64,000 bases of DNA from Botryosphaeria dothidea. Lineage: Eukaryota; Ascomycota; Dothideomycetes; Botryosphaeriales; Botryosphaeriaceae. The position numbers and the translations under genes are program-made. Positions 1 to 11,909 of this stretch are shown in pieces. The notes beneath the pieces were generated by a model. That model searched no databases, was not told where the DNA came from, and saw only the letters and a list, made by a program, of their open reading frames with translations. Position 1 is the first letter of the stretch; each line of letters starts with the position of its first letter. Location: positions 5,208,001 through 5,272,000 of the forward strand of contig WWBZ02000016.1 of the NCBI GenBank assembly GCA_011503125.2, given 5' to 3'.

Positions 1-1086
1 GATCCAGCGTCGATGCAGCAGTGAAGAAGCAGCCTCGGCGGCTACTTAAAGACGTTCAAGAACCCTATCCGCCTTCCCGGGGAGGCTGTTTCAAAGTGGC
101 GCCGACAGGGCAGATGGGCCAATCACGGCAGATCTACTCGCGACGTTGGCTGAAGCTACTTTAATGAAACCGTCATAGCCGTGGTACAAACGGCGCCTCG
201 GCTGACTGCCGCCTCCACTTGCAGCCGTCGAGCTGAAGATGCAGGAGCAGCCACAGGTGCGTGCAGGCGGACGGGCGCCCGCGCGGCACGAATTCCTGCG
301 AGGCCGCCGCGTCGCCAAGAATGGACAACAGCAAAACATGACACGATCCAAATTTCTCGAGCTGCAGACACGCTGCCCCTGCGTTAGCTGACCAACAGAC
401 CGCTGGCTCTCGACTCGCACCTCCGTAGGGCGCCGGGATGTGCCGGCGGGGTGGTGACGGAGGCAGCGTCAAGTGGAGAGCCTGGGCGGGAGATTACCGC
501 TGTCCCGTGTACACAATCTCGTTAGAGTGGCGGACTTGGCACCGAAGGGATTTTTGCGTAAAACAACAGAACCTGACCAACCGCCGCGCAGGGAAACAGG
601 CGGCGGGCGGCGTGATTGCCGTAAATAAGCTCGGTGATTGGCACCTGTGGGCCTGACGCCCCTATACCCTGCCGCCAAGGCCTCCAGTTTGATAAGCTTA
701 TACGGGACCTGATTGTTGCCGTGCGGTTCCACATGGCCTGCTGGTGCGACGGCGGGTTTCGCTTTCCACGTCTGCTGCGTTCTGGAACAGGACATGGCGG
801 GGAAGGGTGGCCGAGCGCTGCCCGAAACCAGTCCTGTAATTAGTGCATCCGCAGGAAACACCCCAAACCCCTTTGGTGTGCGTCGCCCGGCATCCTGCGA
901 ATAAGCTTATGTCGTGCATCCGACGTCAAAGAAATTACAACAACGTGGCGGAAGCGGGGTACGGTCGTGCAAATGACATTTATGCTTGCGCTTCAATAAA
1001 GCCACCGAGGTTGTTTCTATTACCCTATACCGACGGCTCAAAAAACATTACAGGCTACGACTGTGTCTCTCTTTCCTGTTGTTTGC
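1..1086. other. Intergenic, no gene recognised
   Basis: Only short overlapping open frames on both strands, none with a recognisable motif or a convincing splice pattern. The part next to the tyrosinase stop probably holds that gene's 3' untranslated region. Confidence 0.5.
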
Positions 1087-2649
1087 TTACTCGTACACGT
1101 AGCAGAAAGGGCCGCTGGTGGTGCTGAGGAGGTCGCCGAGCTTGGGGCTGCCTGGAGCGGCGAAGTCCAGAGTGATGACATCCTCAATCGTGCCATTCCG
1201 ATGCGGCTCGTACTCATCATTCAAGCTGTACGGCCCAGCAACGGCACTCGCGCCGGCGGCACGCGTCGCCGGGTCGAGCATCTGCCACTGCCACCACACC
1301 CGATCGATGTTCGAATGATGGAACCAGAACCTGACCCACATTAGCAAGGATCGTTCACCACAAGCTGAGGCAGTATTTTACGCACGCTGGGTCTCCGGGA
1401 GACACGAAGAGGTCTCTTGCAGGATCTCCGCCTACATTGCTATGTCAGTTTCTTTGTCTACTCGCTTAGTAAAGTTTCGGCGGCTCAGGCCTCGTCTGGT
1501 ACAAGCCCGATATTACCAAGGACTGCTCTCAGCCGCCTTCTGACATCCCAGAACCTACCGAAAGAGAAATGGCCACCACCCTTGAACGAGCATGTTAGCG
1601 TTCCTGTTTCTCCGGTATGAGAGGAGGGCTTCACTTACATGTACACCCTGCTCGGCCGAGTTCGGCCAGCCCTGCATCGTGAACTCGAAGTCATAAACAT
1701 CCTGGGGCTTCGTGAGCAGGTTCAGAACGCTGGTCTCATTGGCGAAGCGCTGGTTCGATTCGTCCGTCAAGCTACGCTTCAGGCAGCGCGGGTTGTGCTC
1801 AAATGGGTACGACGAGTTATCGCTCTTGCCGTTCAGCAGACTCAGGCCAGCCGGACCCAGATTGACAGTCATGTTCACGAACGGTCCAGATGTCACACAG
1901 CCGCCGCCAGTCCCGGGGGGAAGGTAGGTGGACGCATCCGTGCCGCCATTAATGATGATCCGATCGGTGGACGAGTAGTTCAGGGGTGCGCCATCGCCCG
2001 AGAGCGAGGTCTCGCTCCCATCGAAGAGCGGCGAGTTGGCGAGGCCTGTCTTGGCCGTCTTTGTCCAGTCCTGCGGCTCTTGTCAGCGACTGCGTCGTTC
2101 CGTCTCATCATCACACCACACGCACCCAGTAGGGCTGAGCGCCAGTGTAGCCGCACTCGTTACGCAAGGCCTGCTCATACGACCACGTGAAGTAACGGTG
2201 CCAACCAAGGAAGTTGGCGTTGTTGTGGACGTAGAAGGTTTGATTGATGTGGGCAACCACGAAGTCGTCGTAGCGCGTCTTCGCACCGGGCGCAAGCTCC
2301 GGCGGAGTCTTCGCCGGCGTCGCCTGCAGGCAGAGCACGGCCTTGAGGTACTCCTTCTTCTCCTGCTCCTCAAAGTCGTGCCTGATTCGCCAGTGTCAGC
2401 TTGCTCATCAGCCAATGGAACGAGCTTTACTTACCACGACCTGCGGACCGTCAGCTTGTCCGGGGTGCAGGTGGCGTTCGACGGGATTGTCGCCTTGGCG
2501 ACGGTGAGGGCATTCTGAGCAAGCTGCTCAAGGGTGACGTTTGCAAGGTTCAGAGGGCGTTCGGCCGCGGCCTTAAGGAGCGGGCCGGCCTCCACAGTGC
2601 TGGCACCTGCAGCAAGTAGGGCCGCATTAAACAATTGCGTCAAATGCAT
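1087..2649 (-). CDS. Secreted tyrosinase, six exons with a microexon
   Basis: A type-3 copper monophenol/diphenol oxidase that makes quinones from phenols, in melanin formation or phenol detoxification. Exons on the minus strand: 2649-2435, 2381-2126, 2070-1639, 1581-1560, 1431-1386, 1330-1087. They give 404 aa in one frame. Residues 1-21 look like a signal peptide. Copper-A histidines fit H116, H124 and H133 (the last in GWHRYF). Copper-B fits H301 (GVH), H305 (GGGHF) and H328 (FWFHHSNID). H305 lies in the 22-nt exon 1581-1560; without it both the CuB site and the frame are lost. The protein ends in the usual CYVY-like tail. The start was chosen because it is followed directly by the hydrophobic leader. 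The next gene starts about 2 kb away, so there is no obvious cluster. The family is certain; the physiological substrate is unknown. Confidence 0.9.
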
Positions 2650-4643
2650 GGCGACGTCTAGACTTTCCTTAAGGAGTGACGGATGGAGAAACGAGCGGCA
2701 GTAAGGCACGAAACTAAAACACTGCGGCGAAGGGAGACTTAAGATCACTGGGAGGAGAAGGGAGCGCTGCTACAACAGCCGACAACGGCTTGCCGAACTC
2801 GTCAGGCGGACCCACTGCATGGCCAACCTGAATTATCTGATTCATCGCGAAGTCGTGAAGAGGGTTGGCGGAGTTGCTCCAGCTGGGTGTTGCTCCTAAG
2901 GCGGCCCGTATAGGGACTTCATGATTCATGAGATCCACGGCCAAGCCTAAAGAAACTGCCTAGTTTCCTGACGCTCGAGACAGCATCCGGCCCGCAAGGG
3001 GCCGGTCTTCATCCCTCAAAATTGAAGGGGAAGATCGGGTCGGCACCGAATAGCCAACTAGCCGATCCGGTCGGCACCACGGCTCCCTACGCAAAGTCGA
3101 TGACGCAAATGAAAACGTGGCCGCTGGCGCACAGGAGTACGTGTCCGGCATGCCTATTAAGTATGTTCCTGGACCTACTATAAGTCTCCGCTCTTTCCAT
3201 CTCGATACTTGTCTGCGCAGTGGATTTTCTTCTTCTACTCGTGCCGCGTTGGGAGAACGAGCCGAGGGAACGCGCGGAAAAAGACGAGTAACGCACTGCC
3301 TCGTTTGAGGCAGAATGCCAATGTTCAGGCAAGCAGTGGAGCTTCATCGGGTCCATCTCGCCGCCGAAACCGCTCTATCACTGCCGGTTCTCAAGAAAAT
3401 CTACACAGTCAGCGGAGTCCATCAATGGCTGGCCAAGACTGTATCTCGGCCATCGAGTTCGCAATGTCCCGAATACCCGGTCACAGGTTCCACTACGTAT
3501 CCCTGGCAGCAAGAAAACATGGCGGTTTCATGCACGGGCTGCTGATCTTACACCACAACCCTTCCTCGGTAGACGAACACATTCCGAACTCCGCTATACG
3601 CCGGTTATGATAAGCTCGAGTTTTTGAGGCATACGGCGCATCACAATACGGCATCATTGATTCTTCCTTGCGCACACCCCCGCGGAAAAAAGTCGATCTA
3701 CGAAAAAAGAGTTCATGATCGCGTTCAGTCTTTGAGCCGATTTTCAGAACCCTGCACATCTTGCCTGCAACCATCATTATCTGGATGGTCGAGCTGGGAC
3801 TTCGTAGCAACTCAGCCCGGGTATGCTCGGCTTTTTTGAAATCCGCAATGTCTAATTTCTAGTCTCCAGGCTGGATTTCACATGACCAGGAAACTCTGTA
3901 CAATATTTCTCCGCCATTCTTAAAACTCAACTTTCAGTGGAGCTGCTTGAAAAGATAATTGGTAGTTGGCTTGATCATCATTCAACAATGATCAACTATA
4001 CCCCGCCACGATAATAGCACATCTCTGGGGAAACGCCATGTGATGCTCCAAGATCGTCATGCACCGTGCACGCCTAACAGCCAAAAGGTGGTGCTACCGC
4101 CATAGGCGTTACGTTCTCCCGGGTCATAAGCTAGTTTATTTGCCACTAGGGCTACTGTCCAAGCAACTGCCTTCTGGAAGTTGGACTTGAAGTTAAAGAC
4201 TGACTTCCGAGCACCAAGCTCTTCATCGTTCACTGCAGTCGGAAGCTTCAGAACCAACTTTGTGAGCATCGCACTTTTCGGAAACCGAGGTGCGCAAGAC
4301 TACTAAAAGGAAGTACACATACAATGAGCAAAAGGCGAATACGAACATTTCCATAATCCGAATGCCAAGTAATACTTCCCGCGCAATCCGTTGTGGTTGG
4401 TCTCTGGACCTCTTTGCTCCACGGAGTCCGAAAACTCTGCGACCCGGAAGGGAAACTTGCACACCATCAACGTACATAGTACGCACTCCGTACCAGCCAT
4501 CTCACTATAAAACAAGCGATGAAAGTGATGTTCCGAAATACATATATGAGAGGGACCGAAGCGTCCATGAAAGCAGATCTTCCCCATGCATCTCTCCTGA
4601 GCTGAGACGCAATACCGCTCCCGTGCCTTGCAAACCACCAACC
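2650..4643. other. Intergenic, no gene supported
   Basis: About 2 kb between tyrosinase and the NmrA-like gene. A 70-aa minus-strand frame at 4057-4269 has a natural-looking composition but no recognised motif and no obvious upstream exon. The rest shows only short frames. The two flanking genes diverge, so both promoters must lie here. Confidence 0.4.
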
Positions 4644-5664
4644 ATGCCAACCATCCTCGTCGTCGGCGCCACAGGCCAGCAAGGCGGCGGGGTCATCAAC
4701 GCTCTACTGGCCTCAGGCTCGACGGACCTCAAAATCCGCGCACTGACCCGCAACCCATCATCAAGCGCCGCACATGCGCTCTCCAAACGCGGGATCGAGC
4801 CAGTCAAGGGCGACCTGCTCAACCGGCAGAGCCTGATCAAAGCGCTGACTGGCTGCGATGCCGCATACCTAGTGACCGACTTCCGCGGGCCGGAAGACAT
4901 CGTCGGGGAGCTGAGGCAGGGCCGGCAGTTCGCCGACGCAGCCGCGGAAGCAGGTGAGTCGGCACTCTTCCTTGCCCCTCTCTGCAGACGGCGTCGTTGA
5001 CACCCCTCAATCCCCCCCACCCAGGCGTGAAACACGTCGTCTTCTCCTCCGTCGCCGGCGCCGACCAGACCGCCGGCATCGTCGACCACTTCCACACCAA
5101 GCACCTCGTCGAGCAGCACATCCAGGCCTCGAGGATCCCGCACTGGACGGTCGTCCGCCCCGTCGGCTTCATGGAGGTCTTCCCGCCACCAAACCCGCTC
5201 GCCCGCTTCTTCTCCTGGGGCGCGTTCGCCGCGCCGATGGGGGACACGAAGCAGAAGTACGTGGCGTGCGACGACATCGGGCGGGCGGTGGCGAAGGCGC
5301 TGCTGGAGCCGAAGCGCTTTCATGGGAGGATTTTGACGGTGTGTGGGGAGGTGGCGGAGGTGGTGAGCGCGGTGGAGACGGGGGAGGGGAGAAAAGGATG
5401 GGGGGGGGGGGGGGGTGGGTGTTGGCTGCCGCGGTGGTTGGTGATTCGTTTGACGCCGCGCCATTATAGGCAGATATTTGATGTGAATGTTTTGACGAGT
5501 GTTGGTTTTTTGGGGTGTGCTGACTGGTGGGTTAGTGACTTTACTACGAGAATTGCCAGCCGGGGAGCCCGGAGGAGACGAGAGCGCTGCTGGTGGAGGT
5601 GGTGGATATCGAGACTTGGGCCGGGAGAAAGCAGGCAGAGAGGGAGGCGCGGAAATTCAAATAG
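4644..5664 (+). CDS. NmrA-like NAD(P)-binding protein
   Basis: Rossmann-fold protein of the NmrA / atypical short-chain dehydrogenase type. Such proteins act as redox-sensing regulators or NAD(P)H-dependent reductases. Exons 4644-4953, 5025-5482 and 5551-5664 give 293 aa. The N-terminus has the dinucleotide motif GATGQQGG right after a beta strand (PTILVVGATG). HVVFSSVAGAD and WTVVRPVGFMEV follow, and the C-terminus matches the family (LPRWLVIRLTPRHYRQIFD, then PEETRALL and ETWAGRK). The last acceptor (CGAG/AAT) was chosen because only it restores that C-terminal frame. The same frame is open upstream to 4290, but 4644 begins the typical motif. A run of 16 G (5400-5415) lies inside exon 2 and is read as a Trp-Gly stretch, so a base-count error there would break the gene. 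It is tail to tail with the pectate lyase. Confidence 0.8.
5400..5415. repeat. G16 homopolymer inside a coding exon
   Basis: Sixteen consecutive G within exon 2 of the NmrA-like gene. The frame is kept on both sides, so the stated length is compatible with an intact protein. Such tracts are prone to slippage and sequencing error. Confidence 0.9.
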
Positions 5665-5981
5665 AATGCGACGACTATTGCAGGGCGGAGTTGAAATATT
5701 CGTCCGGACATGGATGTAAAGGGAGTTTGGTGGCATTTGTGCCCGGACGAATGCTTCAACTCCCCATGAGGAGGTATTCCTGCGACTTTAGTGGGAAAAG
5801 ATGTTTTATGCGCCAGAGAGAAGATCAAGGCATCATTTGGAATATGTAGCAGATAGAAATATGTACAACTCGGGAACGAATGGTCGTCTTTTCACTCATG
5901 ACGAGATCTCACCAATCCACCAGGAATCCATATTGACAGAAAGACCCCTAAAGCTGCAGTTTCCAATGCTCCAGGAATCTC

Positions 5982-6805
5982 TCACGGGCAGTCATCAACA
6001 CCGTTGTTGGCGTACACGCAGTACGAGCTGATGCCGGTGCCCAGCTTGGTCGGCTCAGCGCCATTGCTGTTGCCCTGATACCAGGCGCAGATGGCGTCGA
6101 CGTTGCTGGCGCAGGTGCCGGAGATGGTGGCGGTGTCGCCGTAGTTGGAGTTGACGCCGGCCAGCAGGTCGCCGTTGACGGCCCAGACGCCGGACATGGT
6201 GACGGTGCGCTTGTACTGCGTGCCGCAGTTGCCGCAGCTGCGGTACACCTTGCCGAACTCCTTGGCGTAGAAGTCCTTGACGGAGACGGTGCCGCCGCCG
6301 TTGTGCTGGATCACCTTGTCCGCGGCGTTGAAGGCGCCGCCGCCGACGACATAAGAGGTGCCTGACGTTTGCTTGATGGTCAGGGCGTCTGTTGGGCTGG
6401 TTGTTAGTGTGCGCTTTGTGGTGTCGTTTGTTGTGGTCGGGACTTACCCTCGCAGACATCCTCCCACCAGACGTTCTGGATGGTGCAGGGGCCGAGGCAG
6501 TGCACGCCTTCCATTTGATTCGCGCCGATGATGACGTTCTTCAAGGTTCCGCCGGACTGGACGAGGAAAACAGCGTCCTTGTCTCCGCCTTCCTCCTGGC
6601 CGCCGCAGGAGACGCCGCGATCGTACTTCTTCATTCCGCCGTCAAAGGTCGAGACGGTGGTGGCCGCGCTGAGAACAACATGGCCGGAGGAGGCAGGCAT
6701 GACATTAGTGGCGAAGCGCTTGACCTTGGTCGGGGCATCCACAGGGCTGGCCACGACCGCTCCGATGGACGCGGTGAGCAGCACGAAAAGAGTTGAGAGC
6801 TGCAT
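5982..6805 (-). CDS. Pectate lyase, polysaccharide lyase family 3
   Basis: Secreted enzyme that cleaves de-esterified pectin by calcium-dependent beta-elimination. Exons 6805-6448 and 6388-5982 (intron 59 nt) give 254 aa, the usual size for fungal PL3. Residues 1-19 form a signal peptide ([20 protein letters not shown]), followed by a short segment ending in a KR pair that could be a pro-peptide site. Family landmarks in order: GGMKKYDRG, the [18 protein letters not shown] parallel-helix start, [17 protein letters not shown] across the splice, [16 protein letters not shown], and the Cys-rich end of the helix. Many cysteines are conserved, as expected for an extracellular enzyme. It is convergent with the NmrA-like gene. 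Confidence 0.93.
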
Positions 6806-7785
6806 GTTTCGAATGCCCGTGATGGTCTTGAAGTGCGAAGGAGTGTCGATCTGGCTGATCAAAGGCAATTTGCTTGCAGAATCACGTCAATTGGAAGCGA
6901 CTTGCGGACCACTTTTATACACTGATCGGCCCCTCCTCCCCAGCAGTCAACAGAAGCATGGCGGAGAAACTCTTGACGGCGGACGAGAGCGCCGGAGTGC
7001 TGCCAAGCATTGCTTGCAATTATAGCGGCCGTGGAACGCGCCGGTAGCACGAGAGCAATCCTCATTTCCACCAGCCAGCGGCATGCTCTTCCGCCCCGGC
7101 GCAGGGCCCCATCCAAGGCACGGTGGATAAGAGTCAGCGTTCTGGTGATGAGCACCCCTGCGGCTCGTCCGTGGGCGCCCAGCCATTGCAGGAAGGTCAA
7201 TATGGAGAATCGGGGAGTTGAGGGCAGCGGAGCCGACAGCGCAAAGTGAACAAGACAGGCGACTGGTCTCCTTTCCAGCAGGTCCGCCGGGGCCGGTCAG
7301 AAGCTTGGCACGGGCCGGGCACAGGTGGTTCGTCGGCGGGTTGCCGGTTGTCTCTCGATCCGTACCCCACACTCCGAAGGGGCGCATGGTGTCTGGGGTA
7401 ACTTCCACCAATGCCGAGGCCTCCTGCATGCACACCACACGCTTGGCGAGTCTTGGCCCCGCCATCTCCCCGCCGAAATGCCCATTTAAGACTCTCTTGG
7501 CGGGCCTGTTGCCAAATCTTTAGCGTGGAATGTGACCGCACCTGTCCTCGGCTCTGGATGTACCGGCCCGACGCGTTATAGGAAACACTGCGGGGTGGTT
7601 CCACTGTCGCCCTCTGGTGGCTGACCGGTGGACTCGCTCTAGCTGGTCAAGGCTAATGAGGGGCGTTGTACCAGGTGTTCCTGAATATTTGAAGCCGCAG
7701 GTTCCATCTGATTCGCCCGGGAAGCGACAGCTCAACAAACAGCAGTGTAACGCTGGTCATAGTATTCATCTGCTGGTAGTCGGAT
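6806..7785. other. Intergenic, pectate lyase promoter side
   Basis: About 1 kb without a supported gene. It contains the upstream region of the pectate lyase and the 3' flank of the Zn2Cys6 factor. The open frames here are low-complexity shadows on both strands. Confidence 0.4.
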
Positions 7786-10597
7786 TTAGTTGGTGTCCGG
7801 GGCGAAGACTTCGCCAAACCCGCAACCGGAGTAGAGGTCAAATCCGAAAGAGCCGTCGTCAAGACCCACACTGAGCCAATTGGCCCAGTCTTCAGCGAGG
7901 TCATCCGCGAAGATAGGCTCGAACAGCCCCCCGGCGCCAACAAAGGCACCTTGGCCCGGAGCGGTGTCGTGGTTGATGCTTGTGCTCTCGGCACCTATTG
8001 GCGGCAAATTAATAACGGCTGGCGGTCCGGCCTGGGGCGCGGCGGCCGCGCCCTGGTCAGCGTTGTTCTGTGGCCGTCCTGTTCGAGACGTGGCTGCTCC
8101 CGCCTGTAGTTTGCGGATGAGCAAGGCCAGGCTCGATGTGTAGTGTGCCATCACATGCACGTCGTCGACCACGGCTCGGTGCAAGGAGCGGGACGTGCGG
8201 TTGAGGAGATCTGCTGTGCTGGGATCCACTGACGCGCGAAGACCGGATCCCTGAAAAAGTGCCTGTCAGCAGGGTTCAAAGCGATTGGCAGTGCTGCAGA
8301 TCACCTTTAGCAGGAGCGTAGCCGAGGTCAGGATCCATGTCATGGTCGAGAATGGTACAAAGCGGAGGTAGCCGTCCTGCTCAAGCTCGAGGCTCAACTC
8401 CAGAGCACGAACGCTGGCTTTTGCGATCTATATTTCGTGAACTTCTGTACTTGCAATGCACACGAGAGGGACAAACCTCTTCAGCGGAATGGATGTCGCT
8501 GCGACTTCTCTCCGAGCGCAGGATTTCGGTGATGCTCAATCCCTGCGGACGGTATGTGCGCTCGAAATGTTGGATGCCCGGCTCTCGGGCTGAAAAGCCC
8601 CGCAGACGCTCTATGATTGCTTGGAACATGACCGCATGCAGATATGTCCACACATTGTGATACTGGATTTCGATGCTCCTGCGCAGTGCAATTGGACCTG
8701 GATGGGAAAGTCAGCAATACGAGCGGTGAAAGCACAATGCTACGGACCAGGCTGTTGCTGGAACTTGTTCCACCAATCATGCATTATTTCGGCCAAGCTG
8801 GAGACCATATCCGGATGTCGGTTCGAGGCGATGATATCCTTGGTGGCGCTGACTGAAGGATACAGCGTGTTTCCAATCAGGCGCGCAAGGCGGTAAAGCT
8901 CTGCTCTGCTGCTGAGGAGCGGAGAGAAAACGCTGTCGCCCGCGTATTCCTCCACAGTCGTTGACGAGGGCTTAGGGAGTTTGAGGAAAGAGTTGCGGCC
9001 GAGCCGGAAAGAGACCTCCCAAGTAAGGGGAACAAGCAGATCTCGAATCCGAGCACGACGGCGGATGGTCGAGGGGGTGCGATTCTGAGTCTCCCGGGAC
9101 TTGCTGAGGCCTTCGACGAGGCCGATTTCGTCCGCCAGGTTGACAGCATGGCCAAGCAAGCGCCTGTACATGCATAAGATGAGGTCAAAATAGGAGTGAG
9201 AGAACCCACCATGACGTCGCATTCATCCGGCGGGTAAGCACATATGCCTTTTGCGTTTCCTGGTCTGCGAAGCAAGACAAAGTTAGCTACCATCAGACAG
9301 AGCAAATACTTCCGGATGCTACCGCAAAGCATCAGTCAGTCATGATGCATACCAATGATTGAGTTTTGCCCCGTCGCTGGATCGCCAGGATCGACCCCGT
9401 ACATGCTGAAAGACCCCGAAACCATGCCGTGGTTCGGCATGACGTCCAACGGTCGCGGGCGCTGGTGGATGTCAGTACCGCCTTGAGCCTTGAGAGGAAG
9501 GGGAGCATATACCCATTCTACAAACAAGAGAATGCTTTCGATGTTCGACAGGATGCGACTTTCTCGGGCAGCGTCATGCTCGACACCCCACAGAGACTGA
9601 TGGATACCTTGCTGAGCTTGCTTGAACAGAAGGCTGTGAATTTCGTGCGTCCGTGAGCTCGATGACGTTCCTTCAAACCAGACATATCGGGACTAATGAA
9701 TGCGTAAGTCTCCGGTACGAGGTCGGAAGCTTGGTGATTGTACCGCAACCGTAAGAATGGCAAGGCACAGGGAATGATCACGGGCGATCAGGGCTGCACG
9801 GCGCGAAGGATCTTGGGACGACTCGTCGAGCACCGGGAACAGGGGCTGCATCCACTGGAAGTAGCTGGACAGCACTGGTCAGATGCGAATACGAAGCGGA
9901 AGGAGCATCGAAGGAATATACCATTGTAGGAGGAACTCGGCTTCAATGGGACTGATCCAGCCCTCTCTGCACAGCTGGAAACCACTCCAGTCCGACAGGT
10001 CCCGCGAGCGCAGTTCGTTCTCAATGGCTGATGCATCCAGCAGACTGGGCTGGTCGCGGTTGCTGAGCGTGGCTGAAGAGGCGGCGGCGTGGCCGAAATG
10101 CACCGGAACAGGCCGATTCCCGTCCCCACGCGACGCATCTGACACGGCAGGGCTGCCATTCGACGCATCAGCACTCGCCGTGGGAGCATGCACACCCACC
10201 GACGGCACGTCACTGGGGGCGGGATCTCCGCGCGGCCCGAGATGGCTTTCGGTGCTGGCTGTATGGAGGTCAACTCGCCGGAGAGACCAAAAAAAAAAAA
10301 AAAGAATATCAACCACGCACGATCGTCGTCAATGCCCCTCGCCCGCTTCCTCTTCGTGCCTCTCACTGCCCCCCGTGGCGGGCCGAAGACGCAATCGAGG
10401 CGCGACCGGCGGCATCGCGCGCACGGCGGCTGTGGATCGTCCGGGGAACCCAGCTGGCAGCGGATCTTCTGCTCCTTGCAGGCGATGCAGGCCTGGTAGT
10501 TGCGGCGGGGGCGGGTTGACGAGCGTTGCTGCTGCGGATTACCTGGTGATTGGCGGCCCGCCGTCGGCGGCGGCGTCGTAGTAGAGCGCATCGCCAT
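7786..10597 (-). CDS. Zn2Cys6 transcription factor with fungal-trans domain
   Basis: Nuclear DNA-binding regulator of the Gal4 type. Nine exons (10597-10321, 10258-9922, 9864-9744, 9692-9353, 9264-9210, 9163-8748, 8697-8477, 8427-8305, 8250-7786) join in frame to 784 aa. The zinc cluster uses C37, C40, C47, C59, C62 and C69. It is preceded by RRNYQAC and followed by the basic stretch TKRKRAR. The middle-homology (fungal_trans) region is clear: EAEFLLQCYFQWMQPLFPVLDE, TVASRYVWF, SILLFVEW and WRLLGHAVNLADEIGL. Near the end come GYLRFVPFSTMTWILTSATLLLK and an acidic, Asp/Gly-rich tail that could activate transcription. Intron 1 has a 15-T tract on this strand (10289-10303). The N-terminal sequence resembles the Leu3/War1-like subgroup, but the target genes cannot be told from sequence. 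Pectate lyase is the nearest gene downstream. Confidence 0.87.
10289..10303. repeat. A15/T15 tract in intron 1 of the Zn2Cys6 factor
   Basis: Fifteen consecutive A on the plus strand. It lies in the first intron of the minus-strand regulator and acts as a long polypyrimidine tract between donor 10320 and acceptor 10259. Confidence 0.85.
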
Positions 10598-11307
10598 ACG
10601 CGAGTGTGTTGGAAAGGGATGCTGTGGCGTGGTGAGAGCTGGCTGCCACCACGTCCCGAGCTGAGCCGAGGGTTCCGGAGTGCTGCGTGGCCAAGACAGC
10701 GGAATCACTTGCCGCTTTGTGCCGCAAAACAGGCGCAGCACTCCGGCCGGGAGAACCTAAGGCAGCCAGGCGCCATGAATGCGGTCGGACGGAAATATTG
10801 CATAGCATACAGCATTGATGCCTGGTGTTATCGCGTGATGATGAGACACTGTTGTGCCCCCGTAAGCCGCGGACACGGAATATCGCAACGATCGGGACCC
10901 TGACCACTTGACTTCACCGTAGCCAAGCATGCCGACGAGCCTCCAGCAACACGGGACTGTCGCGGATGACGGCTGAGATGGGTGACATAACCTGCCAAGC
11001 CAAAGGGCAATCCGTAAACCTTTCCCGTAGCGGTAATAGGAAGGCTCCAGCCCTGTGGATTCCACGCGACAATTGGCCCCCGCGGCCCACCCGGCGATGC
11101 TCCTCCCGCCGCTTACCGATCCAATCCGACATGGACCGGGGGCCACACCGAATCCTTCGATGCTTGGGAATTACCCTTTCCGGAGTTACGCGCTGGAACA
11201 AACCCAATCCTGATCGCTTTTTCGCAGTACATAAGCTTGAGGGCGAACCCGAACCCTCGCTGTTGCTGATGCTCTTCTCTCACTTGCCGCCAGATCTTTT
11301 GCTCAAC
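10598..11307. promoter_or_regulatory. Divergent promoter region, regulator and QCR8
   Basis: 710 bp between the start codons of the minus-strand Zn2Cys6 factor and the plus-strand complex III gene. No other gene is supported here, so it must hold both promoters. I see no diagnostic operator. Confidence 0.5.
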
Positions 11308-11877
11308 ATGAAGGAAACAAAAGTTCAACTTAGTGGTGGGGGATACGGTGGCACTAATGCTCGACGCCTCAACAATGTGTAAGACATCTCCGACTACTCG
11401 CCTGGTTCCAGACTCACTCGCAGACAGTTACGTCAAGGATCCGCATTGGGGTGGTGCGCATTGGTACAGTTTGGAGAATCGCATTGCCAAGGAGTAAGCA
11501 TTCTACCTTAACTGCTTCAGCCTTCGACGGGCTCTGAAATCGTCCAGGTACCCAAAATTGACACAATGGGGCGATCCGGTTTGGGGCACTGCGGAGAAGG
11601 GTATCACGTACTACCGCCTGTCCCACAACCGGCAGCGTGCTATGGCAGGCACACTCGACGCGGCCATCTTCAACACGTGGCGGAGGTTCAAGGCACAGTT
11701 CCTTTACTGGGTTCCGCCATTGCTTGCAGGATACTGGGTAATGACCTGGGCAAATGAGCAGTATGATTTCTTCTACTGATCTTGTCACGTCTCTTACGAA
11801 GGGCTGACGAGTTCTACAGGAACAGGTGGTTGAACTCAAAGGAGGGCAGAGCCGCCACTGCCCAAGAAGAAGAGTAA
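11308..11877 (+). CDS. QCR8: Cytochrome b-c1 complex subunit 8
   Basis: Small inner-mitochondrial-membrane subunit of respiratory complex III (the ubiquinone-binding QP-C, UcrQ family). Exons 11308-11378, 11428-11493, 11548-11760 and 11820-11877 give 135 aa. Diagnostic stretch: KGITYYRLSHNRQRAMAGTL, then the family's AAIFNTWRRFKAQFLYWVPP, a single membrane span ending in YWVMTWANEQ, and NRWLNSKEGRAA at the C-terminus. The N-terminus begins with the familiar SGGG-type segment. About 40 extra residues (HWGGAHWYSLEN and around) then precede the GITYY motif, making the protein longer than the usual 90-110 aa. The acceptor of intron 1 (GACAG/TTACG) was chosen because it alone keeps the frame. Housekeeping gene, unrelated to the neighbouring CAZymes. 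Confidence 0.85.
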
Positions 11878-11909
11878 GGCTGTTGATCTATCCAGGCTGA
11901 ACCAGGTCT

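Noticed and set aside
4505..5464. 319-aa minus-strand open frame over the NmrA-like gene
   Set aside because: Antisense of a recognised Rossmann protein; Arg/Pro-rich composition.
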